Origin: an uncultured delta proteobacterium
GTDB lineage: Bacteria > Desulfobacterota > Desulfovibrionia > Desulfovibrionales > Desulfovibrionaceae
Direction: 5' to 3'
Length of the DNA: 64,000 nucleotides
Assembly (NCBI GenBank): GCA_903835685.1
Contig: CAILNX010000056.1
Span: forward strand, 1 to 64,000
Part shown: positions 1 through 9,061 of the stretch, in pieces
How the letters are laid out: the number at the start of each line of letters is the position of its first letter
How positions within the stretch are numbered: position 1 is the stretch's first letter
Made by a program: the position numbers and the translations under genes
The notes under the pieces: generated by a model
The model's database searches: none
What the model was told of the DNA's origin: nothing
Seen by the model: only the letters and a program-made list of their open reading frames with translations

Positions 1-764
1 ATTTCAATCATATAAAATTCAAATCTCTAAAATTTTATCAATGCAAATTTGGAGAAGAAATTGTATTTAATAAGTGTAAAATGGATGGGATACACCTGCA
101 TGGCATTCCATTAGACCTGCTAAGAATGACCTATTGCGATTGGCCCATGGCAAACGAAAGATATATAATTTCTGACGAAGTAATCGACCTCAAAGACATT
201 GAAACCAATAAATTACGTGGTCGTCCTATACCTCCGACATCACGAAACATATCAGATATGTATAGGTTCTTAAAGAAAATATACAAAGACAATAACGATG
301 AATTAATGGTGTCATCCTGGCACTACAAAGAGAAAGAATGGGAAAAAATCGCGCTCACAGAAAAATCAAACCGAACACCGAGCGATTATTTTTTACTTAT
401 CATGCTTTCTGTTTACAAGCATATTAGCGGCTACGGCGAAGAACCTGGCCGCGCCTTGGTTTGGCTCATTGGCCTTTTCGCTGCTCTTTGCTCCCTCCTA
501 CACATTTCAGGCCTATCTATTGCCCACGGTGTTACTCCTTGGGCGGACATTCAAACCCTTCGTGTTGCCCCAGGCAATTTCACATGGGCACAACTGGGGG
601 TGCTTTTTAGTGCCACCCTTGAACACGTAATTTTCCTCAAGTCGCCTGATTACCTCCCCATCACTCCCTTCGGAAAAATCGCAATCAACATCATCGGCAA
701 AATTCTCATCCCAATCCAGGCCGCTCTCTTCGCCTTCGCCCTGCGCAACAAACTCCGTCGTTAA
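1..764 (+). CDS. C-terminal part of a pentapeptide-like membrane protein (5' end outside window)
   Basis: The reading frame is open from base 3 with no stop before the first ATG at 81, so the gene very likely begins upstream of the window. The residues before that ATG look like degenerate pentapeptide repeats (phenylalanine- and cysteine-spaced, e.g. FYQCKFGEE). A soluble stretch follows (YRFLKKIYKDNND), then two hydrophobic segments near the C-terminus (around ALVWLIGLFAALCSLLHI and NIIGKILIPIQAALFAF) and a basic end. This arrangement is seen in membrane-anchored pentapeptide proteins with an ion-channel-like or unknown C-terminal module; the function is not known. The 5' part is strongly AT-rich compared with everything after about base 800, which suggests horizontal acquisition. 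Confidence 0.6.
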   Translation, partial: FNHIKFKSLKFYQCKFGEEIVFNKCKMDGIHLHGIPLDLLRMTYCDWPMANERYIISDEVIDLKDIETNKLRGRPIPPTSRNISDMYRFLKKIYKDNNDELMVSSWHYKEKEWEKIALTEKSNRTPSDYFLLIMLSVYKHISGYGEEPGRALVWLIGLFAALCSLLHISGLSIAHGVTPWADIQTLRVAPGNFTWAQLGVLFSATLEHVIFLKSPDYLPITPFGKIAINIIGKILIPIQAALFAFALRNKLRR

Positions 765-821
765 CACCCAGGAGATTGAATGGGAGGGAATCCGCCCTAC
801 CATTCTTCCCACTGTTTCCCC

Positions 822-1610
822 TTACTCCCCGGCCGCCGCAACCTCCCCAAAGGCCTCCCGGGCGGCCAGGATTGCGTTGATGGCCGCCGGGAAGCCGCAG
901 TACACGGCCATCTGCATGATGACTTCCACGATCTCCTCCCGGGTCAGGCCCACGGAGAGCGCGGCCTTGACGTGGACCTTGAGCTGGGGGCGTTGCGTGC
1001 CCCGGGCCGTGGCTGCCGCGATCATGGCGATCTCCTTGTCCCGGGGGGTCAGGATGGTGCGGGAAATCACGTCCCCGTAGGCGAAATCCAGGATGAAGGC
1101 TCCCAGGTCCGGGGCGATGTCCGCCAGCGAGTCGAGCACCACCCGGCCCGCTCCCCGGCTGGTGGCCTCCAGGGCGGCCAGGCCCCGGGCCCGGCGGCTC
1201 ATGGTATCCGGGCCATGGGCCGGGCCTTGGTCCACGGTCAGGCCGCGTCTGGCGAACACCTCCCGGGCCACGGTCAGGGCGTTCAAGCCCGCCGGAAACC
1301 CGGCGAACACCGTGGCTACATAGATGATCTCCACGATCTCCCGGGGGGTGAGCCCGGCGGAAAGCCCCCCGGCCACGTGGAAATCGAGCTGGGGCGCGGC
1401 GTAGCCCAGTGCGGTCAGGGCCGCGATGGTGGCCGCCTGCCGGGACCTGGGGTCCAGGCCCGGCCGGGTGAACACGTCCCCGTAGCCGAATTCGATGACC
1501 CATTGTCCCAGGTCCGGGGCGATGTCCGCCAAGACTTCCTGGACCCGGGCCGCCCCGGCCGCGTCCAGGGCCAACAGGGCCTTAAGGCCCCGCTCGAACC
1601 GATCTCCCAT
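822..1610 (-). CDS. Carboxymuconolactone decarboxylase family protein, two tandem domains
   Basis: The 262-residue protein contains two CMD/AhpD-like helical domains in tandem. Each half carries a similar stretch, LADIAPDLGQWVIEFGYGDV and LADIAPDLGAFILDFAYGDV, followed by LTPREIVEIIY or LTREEIVEVIM. Members are gamma-carboxymuconolactone decarboxylases or peroxidase-like AhpD proteins; no CxxC redox motif of the AhpD type is visible, so a decarboxylase-like or uncharacterised role fits better. The start at 1610 is chosen because AAGGAGG lies just upstream; a longer frame to 1718 has no coding look. It is divergent from feoA. Confidence 0.85.
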   Translation of the reverse strand: MGDRFERGLKALLALDAAGAARVQEVLADIAPDLGQWVIEFGYGDVFTRPGLDPRSRQAATIAALTALGYAAPQLDFHVAGGLSAGLTPREIVEIIYVATVFAGFPAGLNALTVAREVFARRGLTVDQGPAHGPDTMSRRARGLAALEATSRGAGRVVLDSLADIAPDLGAFILDFAYGDVISRTILTPRDKEIAMIAAATARGTQRPQLKVHVKAALSVGLTREEIVEVIMQMAVYCGFPAAINAILAAREAFGEVAAAGE

Positions 1611-1740
1611 GCGCGCCTCCTTGGGCCAGTCTCTGGCCCGGCCCCAGCATAGGACGGGGCTCGGGATATGTGAAGCATAACAACCAGCGGAATTGCAGCT
1701 ATTTTTCATCGGAGCCAATGAACGCTTGACAGGAAACGAA

Positions 1741-1759
1741 ATTGATTGTAATTATCAAT
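1741..1759. promoter_or_regulatory. Possible Fur box upstream of feoA
   Basis: An AT-rich inverted repeat with arms ATTGAT and ATCAAT separated by 7 bases lies 18 bases before the feoA start. It contains one ATTATC-type hexamer typical of Fur sites. FeoA genes are commonly iron-regulated; the match to the 19-base consensus is only partial. Confidence 0.4.
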
Positions 1760-1776
1760 CACGACAAAGGACACCC

Positions 1777-2049
1777 ATGAAGCGCCCTCACTGCCCGAAA
1801 TCCCTGACCACCTTTCCCTGCGGAAGCACGGTGAAGGTCTGCTCCCTGGCCGACAGTCGGCCCGAGCGGGCCAGGATGTGCGCCCTGGGCCTGACCCCGG
1901 GGACCTGCGTGCAGGTTCTGGACAGCGGCAACGGCTGCTGCCGGGTGCGGGTGCGCGGGTCGGACTTGGTTCTGGGTGAGCAGATGGCCCGGTGCATCCT
2001 GGCTGAGAAGACCGATCTCGACCCGCCCAAAACAGCCCCTCAAATCTGA
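1777..2049 (+). CDS. feoA: FeoA-type ferrous iron transport accessory protein
   Basis: The 90-residue protein has the SH3-like FeoA fold signature: a Leu/Cys-rich start (FPCGSTVKVCSLAD), a central MCALGLTPGTCVQVL turn and a final LGEQMARCI strand. FeoA is a small cytoplasmic partner of the FeoB ferrous iron permease. No feoB follows here; the next gene on this strand encodes a DJ-1 protein more than 300 bases away, so this is a stand-alone feoA. The ATG at 1777 fits the domain start, although the frame stays open further upstream. A possible Fur site lies directly before it. Confidence 0.85.
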   Translation: MKRPHCPKSLTTFPCGSTVKVCSLADSRPERARMCALGLTPGTCVQVLDSGNGCCRVRVRGSDLVLGEQMARCILAEKTDLDPPKTAPQI

Positions 2050-2383
2050 AGAACACCCCCCCCTTTTGGGGTCTTCCAACAGCTCCGAGCCGCATCCTCC
2101 CGGCACAGGAGGCTGCTTGAAGCCAAACCCGGGACGCCACGAGCCTGGCCGCCCGGCCCGCCGCCCGGTTTTTTCCGCTCCCTCCCCGGGCTTGGCCTGG
2201 ACTCTTTCAGCCTGTTGCCGAAATATCACCTGCCCGCTACCAGCCGGGGCTTGTAACTTTTATTTTTTCCCTGTAAATTAAGAGCAGTGTGCCTTATGTT
2301 CCAAGCAGGCCACCAAAACCCCCAGGGAGGGACAGTGCGACATCTTCAGGATGCCCGCCGTCCGCCCAGGAAGGAGCCGAATC
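2050..2383. other. Intergenic region feoA to DJ-1 gene
   Basis: This is 334 bases with no supported gene. A weak CCCC-TTTT-GGGG hairpin lies just after feoA without a clear T-run. The last third is AT-rich and holds the promoter candidate listed separately. Confidence 0.5.
2251..2279 (+). promoter_or_regulatory. Candidate sigma70 promoter for the DJ-1 family gene
   Basis: TTGTAA at 2251 and TAAATT at 2274 are separated by exactly 17 bases in a locally AT-rich stretch about 105 bases before the start codon. Confidence 0.4.
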
Positions 2384-2935
2384 ATGCCCAAGACCGTGCT
2401 GGTGCCCTTGGCCCATGGATTTGAGGAGATCGAGGCCATCACCATCATCGACGTGCTGCGCCGGGCCGGGGCCGAAGTGGCCGTGGTCGGGCTGGGAGGC
2501 GTGGGGGTGCAGGGATCGCGGGGCCTGCGCGTCCTGGCGGACATGACCATCGAGGACAGCCGCAAGACCGCCTTCGACCTCATCGCCCTGCCCGGGGGCA
2601 TGCCCGGGGCGGCCAACCTGGCCGAGAACCCGACCCTGGCGGCCCTGCTCAAAGCCCAGGCCGAGCGCGGCGGGTTCATCGCGGCCATCTGCGCGGCCCC
2701 GGCCCTGGTCCTTGAGCCCCTGGGGCTCTTGGCCGGGCGCAAGGCCACCGGCTACCCGAGCTTTGCCGACCGCATGGGCCAGGCCCAGCGCCAGGACGCC
2801 CCCGTGGTCCAGGACGGTAATCTCATCACCGGGTCCGGGCCAGGCGCGGCCATGGCCTTTGCCCTACGCCTGGTCCAGGTCCTGTTCGGCGAGTCCAAGG
2901 AACAGGAAGTCAAAAAGGCCCTGCTGGCGGCCTGA
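2384..2935 (+). CDS. DJ-1/PfpI family protein
   Basis: The 183-residue cytoplasmic protein belongs to the DJ-1/ThiJ/YajL branch. It begins with VLVPLAHGFEEIEA, containing the conserved glutamate, has the nucleophile-elbow cysteine in AAICAAPALVLEP, and ends with the usual ITGSGPGAAMAFAL segment. Family members act as glyoxalase III, protein deglycase or oxidative-stress chaperones; which one applies here cannot be read from the sequence. The start at 2384 is supported by AGGAAGGAG about 9 bases upstream. It is tail-to-tail with the Sel1 gene. Confidence 0.88.
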   Translation: MPKTVLVPLAHGFEEIEAITIIDVLRRAGAEVAVVGLGGVGVQGSRGLRVLADMTIEDSRKTAFDLIALPGGMPGAANLAENPTLAALLKAQAERGGFIAAICAAPALVLEPLGLLAGRKATGYPSFADRMGQAQRQDAPVVQDGNLITGSGPGAAMAFALRLVQVLFGESKEQEVKKALLAA

Positions 2936-2944
2936 GCTAAAAAA

Positions 2945-4279
2945 TTACTCCTCCTGCCACTCCTGGGGCAGGGGAACAAAGGCTTTGGCCGTGTCCAGGG
3001 CCTTGGCCCCTTCGGCCGGGGGAACCAGGCCCCGGATGCGGTCGCGCAGGGTCGCGGCCTCGGCGTTCCCGGCCCGGGCAGCCACCTCGGCCCAGAACAG
3101 GGCCTGGGCCGGATTCTTGGGCAGGCCCATCTCGCCCATGGAGGCCTGGGCCATGAGCAGTTGGGCCAGGGCCTCCCCGCGCAGGGCCGAACCCTCCAGC
3201 CACTGCGCGGCCAGGACATCGTTTTTCTCCACCCCGAGACCCAGGCGATAAAGCTGGCTCAACCCCAGCATGGCCCCGGCATGGCCCCGACGAGCCGCAT
3301 CCTCGAACCAGGTCCGGGCAGCGGCCCCGTCCGGGGGCTCGCGCTGGGCGAAGATGAGGCCCAGGCCGTACATGGCCGGGGGATAGCCCTGGCGGGCGGC
3401 CAGTTGGAACCAGCGGGCCGCGGCCTCCTCGTCCCGGTCCACACCTCGGCCGTTGAAAAAGCGGTCGCCCATGACGAACTGGGCTCGGGCGAACCCGGAG
3501 TCAGCGGCCTTGCGGTACAAGGCCAAGGCCCGGACCTCGTCCCCGGGCTGGCCCTGGTCCTCCAGGCGCACGGCCAGGGTGTACTGGGCCAGGGGTTCGC
3601 CGTGGTCCGCGCTCATGTTCAGCCATTTGCCGGACTCGGCGCTGTCCTGGGGCACCCCGTCGCCCCGGGAGTACATGATGGCCAGGTTGTACATGGCCCG
3701 GGCATGGCCCTTCCCGGCGGCCTGGGTGAACCAGTGCGCGGCCTGGGTGAAATCCTGGATGCCGCCCTGGCCGGTCAGGTACAGGGCCGCGGCCTCGAAC
3801 ATGGACTCGGCGTCGCCCTGTTCGGCGGCCTTGCGGAACCAGACCTGGGCCTCGCCCAGGTCGCGCACCGCGCCCCGGCCCCCGGCGGCCATGACCCCCA
3901 TGTTGTACTGGGCGCGCATATCCCCGGCATCGGCCGCCTTGCGGAACCAGCGCACGGCCTCGCCCTCGTTCTGGGGTCCGGCCAGACCCTGGACATGGAT
4001 GAGCCCCAGGTACAGATAGGCTCGGGTGTCGGACTTGCCGGCCAGACTGATGAACCCGGCCAGAGCCTTGGGGTAGTCCCCGGCCGCGTAGGCCGCGCTG
4101 GCCTCCTCAAAGGAGAGGTCCGCGTGGGCCGCCCCGGTTGCCGGGGCCGAGGCCGGAGCAGGTCCCGGCTTGGACTCGTCCGGGGAAAGCCCCACCAGGG
4201 AGCATCCCCCGAGAAAAAGGAGCAGGCCCAGGACTCCGGCCAGAACAAGGCGCAAGGACACAGGACGATACGCGTTCAT
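2945..4279 (-). CDS. Sel1-like repeat lipoprotein
   Basis: The 444-residue protein starts with a signal peptide ending in a lipobox, LFLGGC, so it is expected to be lipid-anchored. The rest consists of about nine to ten Sel1-like TPR repeats, each showing the pattern A..WF..AA..G...A.Y.LG. Sel1 proteins are helical scaffolds for protein-protein contacts in the envelope. Its start overlaps the stop of the upstream DUF3108 gene by 4 bases (ATGA), so the two are translationally coupled and probably act together. Confidence 0.9.
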   Translation of the reverse strand: MNAYRPVSLRLVLAGVLGLLLFLGGCSLVGLSPDESKPGPAPASAPATGAAHADLSFEEASAAYAAGDYPKALAGFISLAGKSDTRAYLYLGLIHVQGLAGPQNEGEAVRWFRKAADAGDMRAQYNMGVMAAGGRGAVRDLGEAQVWFRKAAEQGDAESMFEAAALYLTGQGGIQDFTQAAHWFTQAAGKGHARAMYNLAIMYSRGDGVPQDSAESGKWLNMSADHGEPLAQYTLAVRLEDQGQPGDEVRALALYRKAADSGFARAQFVMGDRFFNGRGVDRDEEAAARWFQLAARQGYPPAMYGLGLIFAQREPPDGAAARTWFEDAARRGHAGAMLGLSQLYRLGLGVEKNDVLAAQWLEGSALRGEALAQLLMAQASMGEMGLPKNPAQALFWAEVAARAGNAEAATLRDRIRGLVPPAEGAKALDTAKAFVPLPQEWQEE

Positions 4280-5088
4280 GGATTCTCCTTCACCCGCACC
4301 AGGTCCGCAGTGAAATGGCCGATGACCACCTCGCTTTGCAGCTTCACCGGGATGTGCTCGGGCTCGGCCGTGAGCCAGATGAACATGCGCGCCCCAGGGC
4401 TCTTCTTGAAAATGCCGCCCAGGTCTTTGAGCTCGGGCTCCACCACGAAGGTATCGCAGGCCGTGCCATTGGCCAGGACCAGGGTCTCCCGGCCCGAGAC
4501 CCGGGCCTCGCCCATGACCGTCTTCTGTCCGTCGCTGACCGGGATCAGGGAGATCTGGCCCTCGTTCAATGGGCGGCGGCGGAACTCGTAGAGGATGCTC
4601 AAGGGGTCCAGGGTTCCGGGCAGGAGGTAGGGGAAATCCCGCAGGGTCCAGTCGCTGCCGTAACGCAGGGCCAGGCCCTGGCTCCAGTCAAAAAAGACCG
4701 TGTTGTTGCGGAGATAGGAGCCCTCTTTCTGGTTCTTGCGGTACCAGTGGGAACGGGCCAGGTCCGGGGCGGTGTAGGAGTCGAAGCGGTCCCGGACCAG
4801 GTAGAAGAGGTCCACGGCCGCGTTGCTGCGGGCCGTGGCGGTCATGTGCAGGGCGGGCGCCCCGTCGGGCGCGACCCCGGGACGCACGCTCAAGGTGGCG
4901 TTCCCGGCCGGAATGGAGGACCAGGACAGGGCGTAGACCAGTTCCTCGCCGGGCCGGAAAGGGAAAGGCCAGGCCGTGGAATTGGCCGAGGCCACCCTGT
5001 CCGGGGCAATCAGAACGGCCAACCCCAGGCAGGCGACAAGCAACCACTTCCAGAAGCGAAGAGAGAAACCATGTGGGTCTTTCGGCAT
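4276..5088 (-). CDS. DUF3108 domain-containing exported protein
   Basis: The 270-residue protein has an N-terminal signal sequence (KWLLVACLGLAVLIAP with alanines after it) and a single DUF3108 domain: FRPGEELVYALSWSSIPAGNA near the start, and LFYLVRDRFDSY and TFVVEPELKDLGG later. DUF3108 proteins are beta-rich envelope proteins of unknown role. The ATG at 5088 is preferred over an upstream TTG, though neither has a clear ribosome site. It is the first gene of a two-gene operon with the Sel1 lipoprotein. Confidence 0.82.
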   Translation of the reverse strand: MPKDPHGFSLRFWKWLLVACLGLAVLIAPDRVASANSTAWPFPFRPGEELVYALSWSSIPAGNATLSVRPGVAPDGAPALHMTATARSNAAVDLFYLVRDRFDSYTAPDLARSHWYRKNQKEGSYLRNNTVFFDWSQGLALRYGSDWTLRDFPYLLPGTLDPLSILYEFRRRPLNEGQISLIPVSDGQKTVMGEARVSGRETLVLANGTACDTFVVEPELKDLGGIFKKSPGARMFIWLTAEPEHIPVKLQSEVVIGHFTADLVRVKENP

Positions 5089-5106
5089 GGGCCGGGCATG
5101 CCCCAA

Positions 5107-5426
5107 ACCCGGTTCTGGGTCAAGGCCGCCCCCCTGGCCCGGCCGGGCCGGGAAAATGGCCGGGAAGCCCCAAGGGACACCGTCGCCCCGCCACCCGAGC
5201 CCGTTTCAGGCAGAAAACATGATCCAGGGGGGCGAATGATTTCCACCCACAACACAATAAGCTGTAATTATGGACTTTTTACCTGGCATAAACTCTAGAC
5301 TTTGTATCAATAATAACTGGACAAGTTTTAACCCTCTGTGTAGATTGGCCCAGCCACATGGCAGACGATGTGATGAACCCGGACCCGGCCTGCGGGATCT
5401 GGCCGCCCTTGCCCGAGTACCGCCGG
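5107..5426. other. Intergenic region upstream of the secretin gene
   Basis: This is about 320 bases between divergent genes. The middle part (about 5235-5335) is AT-rich and probably holds promoters, but no confident -35/-10 pair could be assigned. No gene is supported. Confidence 0.5.
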
Positions 5427-7691
5427 ATGAAAAAGAGCACGTTTTGCATACTGATCGCCCTTCTGGTGCTGGTTTCATCCTGCGCTCCGCGCTCCCAATC
5501 CACTGACCCGGCTCCGGCCCAGGCCACCGCCAACCAGACCACTCGGCCAGGAGGAAGCCAGCCCCGGCAGGTCTTTACCGCCACGCTTCCGCCCACGGCC
5601 TCAAGCAGCGTGTTCACCAAGCCCGAAGCCGACCTCCCGGCCGAGGCCCCCCAGCCCCAGTCGGAACCCTACCAGCCCCTGGGCGGCAAGCCCGCCAAGT
5701 CCAAGATGGGCATGATCAGCCAAGGTTCGCCCAAGCCTGCCGGGGCTGCGGGCGCCATGGCCAAGGCCGCGGAAAGCGGAACCTTGAGCTTCGACAAGGC
5801 GGAAATCTCCGAAGTGGCCCACCAGATTTTCGGGGACCACCTCCAGCTCAACTACATCCTGGACCCGAACATCAAGGGCCTCATCAACCTGCACATGGAA
5901 GGGGAATTCACCCGGGACCAGCTCCTCCAGATGGTCATCCGGGCCTTTCAGGAAGCCAATGTCGAGGTCACCTTCAAGGACGGGATCTACTACATCAAAC
6001 CCATGACCGGCCCGAACCGGAACCTGGACATGGCCGACCCCACGGCCAAGGGCGGCAAAGATTCGGCCACCCCGGTCATCGTGGTCTACCGGCCCCGCTT
6101 CGTCCAGGCCCAGCAGGGCATGAACATCATCAAGTCCTTCCTCACCCCGGGCCGGGCCAATTTCAGCGACCAGACCACCAACACCCTGGTCTTCGTGGAC
6201 ACCCCCCAGAACGCCAAGAGCGTGCTGGAGCTCTTAAAAGCCATCGACATCAATCTCCTGGACGAGATCGGCATGGAGATCGTGCCCTTGAAAACCCTCA
6301 CCCCGGCCGAGGCGGTCAAGACCATGACCACGGTCATGGGCCAGCTCGGGGTCTTCCGGGGCTCCACCCTGAAAGACAACCTGGTGCTCGTGCCCCTGGA
6401 GCACTACCGGGGCGTGCTCATCTTCGCCCAGGACCAGGCCGTGATGGAGATCGCCAAGCAGTGGCTCACGGCCATCGACGTGCGCGGCATGGAGATGGGC
6501 GAGCAGATCAATGTCTACCAGATCGAAAACGCCATGGCCCGCGACATTTCCGACATCCTGGGCCAGATTTTCGGCAAGGAGAAGAAGAAGGCCGCGACCC
6601 TGAAGAACCGGTTGTCCTCGACCACGGCCGACATCAGCTCATCAGCGTCCTCGGCCTCCGGGGTCGCGCCCCCGGCCCAGGCCAGCCCCCTGGTGGCTGC
6701 CTCGGCCGCGTCCTCCCCGGCCGAGGTCATCGACACCGAACTCACCGGGCCGCTGTCCATCATTCCGGACGAGAACAACAACGCCCTGGTGATCCGCTCC
6801 AATCCCCGGGACTACGCCACGGTCAAGAAGGTCATCCAGAAACTGGACCTGACCCCCCGGGCCGTGCTCATCGAAGTGGTGGTGGCCGAGGTCCGCCTGA
6901 CCAACTCCCTCCAGTACGGGGTGGAGTGGTTCCTGAGAGGCAGGAACATGGGCCAGGGCACCAACCGTTTCACCGGCATGCTCTCGGGCTCCAACTCCCT
7001 GGGCCCCTTTGACGTGAACAGCGCCTCCCTGGGCAACATGGCCTCCACGGTCATGACCGGGGGACTGACCGGATACATCGGCACCGACGGCATCCAGGGA
7101 CTGGTCAGCCTCCTGGACCAGAACACGGATGTCAACATCCTCTCCACCCCGAGCCTCCTGGCCCTGGACAATACCCTGGCCTCCATCACCGTGGGCGGCC
7201 GCGAACCCACGGTCACCCAGCAGCAGCAGTCCACCACCGCCCAGCCCTCCAACATCGTCAACAGCATCCAGTATCAGGAAACCGGCCTGGTGCTCCGGGT
7301 CATCCCGCACATCAGCTCCACCGGGGTCGTTCGGCTGGAAGTGGAACAGAAGATTAAGGACATCAACGACGTGCTGCTCAAAACCGTGAACCTGAACACC
7401 CCCCGGTTCACCGAACGCCAGATCAGCACCACCCTGGTCGCCGAGGACGGCCGAACCGTCATTCTGGGCGGGCTCATCTCGGCCTCCAAGACCAAGAGCG
7501 TGGACGGCATCCCCATCCTCGGCCAGATTCCGATCCTGGGCTTCTTCTTCGCCAAGAACTCCAAGGACGTGGAAAAGACCGAGCTGCTGATCTCCATCAC
7601 CCCGCACATCGTCAAGGCCCGCCACGACCCGGTGCAGACCGAACTGCTCCAGCGCCTGGAAGGCCTGCGCCGCAAGGCCAAAGTCGAATAG
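5427..7691 (+). CDS. Secretin, GspD-like outer-membrane channel
   Basis: The 754-residue protein begins with a lipoprotein signal ending LVSSC, which suggests self-piloting of the secretin. An N0-like domain follows (LSFDKAEISEVAHQIFGDHL), then N1-N3-type ring domains, an alanine/serine-rich linker and the C-terminal secretin domain with the conserved GLISASKTKSVDGIPILGQI stretch and TELLISITPHIV. Such proteins form the outer-membrane pore of type II secretion systems. No other gsp gene is nearby, so its inner-membrane machinery must be elsewhere. The start at 5427 gives a proper signal peptide; an upstream frame extension does not. A strong terminator follows. Confidence 0.9.
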   Translation: MKKSTFCILIALLVLVSSCAPRSQSTDPAPAQATANQTTRPGGSQPRQVFTATLPPTASSSVFTKPEADLPAEAPQPQSEPYQPLGGKPAKSKMGMISQGSPKPAGAAGAMAKAAESGTLSFDKAEISEVAHQIFGDHLQLNYILDPNIKGLINLHMEGEFTRDQLLQMVIRAFQEANVEVTFKDGIYYIKPMTGPNRNLDMADPTAKGGKDSATPVIVVYRPRFVQAQQGMNIIKSFLTPGRANFSDQTTNTLVFVDTPQNAKSVLELLKAIDINLLDEIGMEIVPLKTLTPAEAVKTMTTVMGQLGVFRGSTLKDNLVLVPLEHYRGVLIFAQDQAVMEIAKQWLTAIDVRGMEMGEQINVYQIENAMARDISDILGQIFGKEKKKAATLKNRLSSTTADISSSASSASGVAPPAQASPLVAASAASSPAEVIDTELTGPLSIIPDENNNALVIRSNPRDYATVKKVIQKLDLTPRAVLIEVVVAEVRLTNSLQYGVEWFLRGRNMGQGTNRFTGMLSGSNSLGPFDVNSASLGNMASTVMTGGLTGYIGTDGIQGLVSLLDQNTDVNILSTPSLLALDNTLASITVGGREPTVTQQQQSTTAQPSNIVNSIQYQETGLVLRVIPHISSTGVVRLEVEQKIKDINDVLLKTVNLNTPRFTERQISTTLVAEDGRTVILGGLISASKTKSVDGIPILGQIPILGFFFAKNSKDVEKTELLISITPHIVKARHDPVQTELLQRLEGLRRKAKVE

Positions 7692-7710
7692 ACCCAAATA
7701 TTGCCTGAAC

Positions 7711-7746
7711 AAAAGCCCTCCCGGCCAGGCCGGGAGGGCTTTTTTC
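7711..7746 (+). terminator. Rho-independent terminator after the secretin gene
   Basis: A perfect stem GCCCTCCCGGCC with the short centre A and its complement is flanked by AAAA and followed by TTTTTT. Confidence 0.92.
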
Positions 7747-7770
7747 ATGCGCAGAGGGGAAGGAAGGGCG

Positions 7771-9048
7771 TCACCCCCGGCGGTCGCCGAGGTAGGGATT
7801 GAAATAGCCGTAGCCCAGCCAGGGGCAGAGCTTTTTCAGGCGCTTGCGGAAGTTGCCGTAGCCCATGGACGGGCTGGGGGTCACGGCCCGGCTGGCCAGG
7901 CCCAGATAGAGTTCGGGGTCGATGTTCAAGTTGCGCAACTGGATGAAGTCCGGCCGGGTCTCGGTCAACAGGTCCACCAGGGCGTCCAGCTCGGCCTCGG
8001 TGTCGGACACGCCGGGAAAGAACAGGTAGTTCAGGGACACGAAAAGCCCGGCGGCCTTGGCCGCCGCGATGGTCGCCCGCACGTCGGGAAGCCCGAAGCC
8101 CTTGGGCCGGTAGTAGGCCTCGTAGAGGTCCGGGCGGGCGCTGTTTAAGCTCACCCGCAGGGAGTCCACCCCGGCCCTGGCCAGCTCGGGCACGGCCCCG
8201 GGCAGGCTGCCGTTGGTGTTCACGTTCACCGTGCCTGGACCATTCTGCCCCCGGAAGCGGGCCACGGCCGAGGCGATGAGCGCGGCCTCGGTCAGGGGCT
8301 CGCCCTCGCAGCCCTGGCCAAAAGAGAGCACCGGCCGCTTCTCCCGTTCAGCGTGCGCGGTCATGACCTCGGCGATTTCCTCGGCCGTGGGCGTGAAGGC
8401 GATGCGGTTCTGGGTGGCCGGAAAGCCGGAATCCTCGGGTTGCAGGGAGATGCAGCCCACGCAGCGGGCGTTGCACACCCTTGATGTGGGCAGGGGAGCC
8501 TCGAACCGGCCCAGGGCCAGGTTCTTGGCCGCCGGGCAGCCGTAGGTCAGGGCGCACACGCTTAAGTGAGTGATCAGGCGGTTCTTGGGAAAGCGGCGCA
8601 TGAGCCGGTGCGCGCCCTCGCTGATGCGCTGGGGGGAAATGCGGGTGAACACCTGGCGGGGGTCCTCGTCCACCCGTTTGGCGCAGACCCACAGGCGGTC
8701 CTCGGCAAAGCCCACGGCCCCGTAGGCAAAAAGCGGCAGGACCGGGGCTCCGGGTTCGCTGCGGTAGGCCGCGTGCCCGGTCAGGGTGTAGCCCGGGGTG
8801 ACAAAGGCGGCCACGGCCCGTTCCTCCAGCACCTCGGCCTCCCCGGTCTCCTGGTCCAGGCCCACGGCCCTGCGGCCTGGCAGGTAGAAGACCTCGCACT
8901 CCTCGGGCAGGGGGATGATCTCGTCGGGCCGGGGCAGGGCGAACTCGTCCCCCCGGCGGCAGAGCATGAGCAGGTCCGGATGGTCGTAGATATTGCCCGT
9001 CTCGTCGGCGAAGAGCAGATGGATGGGCGGTTTCTTGGCCGTGGTCAT
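7771..9048 (-). CDS. Radical SAM protein
   Basis: The 425-residue protein has a CxxxCxxC cluster at Cys192, Cys196 and Cys199 (CNARCVGC), which binds the 4Fe-4S cluster that cleaves S-adenosylmethionine. A barrel-like region follows with LSFGQGCEGEPL and VNVNTNGSLPG, typical of the family. About 190 residues precede the cluster, a long N-terminal domain of unknown role. The substrate cannot be inferred. The start at 9048 (MTTAKK) lies 13 bases after the HDOD gene stop, so the two probably share a transcript. Confidence 0.87.
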   Translation of the reverse strand: MTTAKKPPIHLLFADETGNIYDHPDLLMLCRRGDEFALPRPDEIIPLPEECEVFYLPGRRAVGLDQETGEAEVLEERAVAAFVTPGYTLTGHAAYRSEPGAPVLPLFAYGAVGFAEDRLWVCAKRVDEDPRQVFTRISPQRISEGAHRLMRRFPKNRLITHLSVCALTYGCPAAKNLALGRFEAPLPTSRVCNARCVGCISLQPEDSGFPATQNRIAFTPTAEEIAEVMTAHAEREKRPVLSFGQGCEGEPLTEAALIASAVARFRGQNGPGTVNVNTNGSLPGAVPELARAGVDSLRVSLNSARPDLYEAYYRPKGFGLPDVRATIAAAKAAGLFVSLNYLFFPGVSDTEAELDALVDLLTETRPDFIQLRNLNIDPELYLGLASRAVTPSPSMGYGNFRKRLKKLCPWLGYGYFNPYLGDRRG

Positions 9049-9061
9049 GAATGACTCGGCC

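Noticed and set aside
1611-1776. A riboswitch upstream of feoA
   Set aside because: No stable multi-stem structure was seen; the inverted repeat fits a protein-binding site better.
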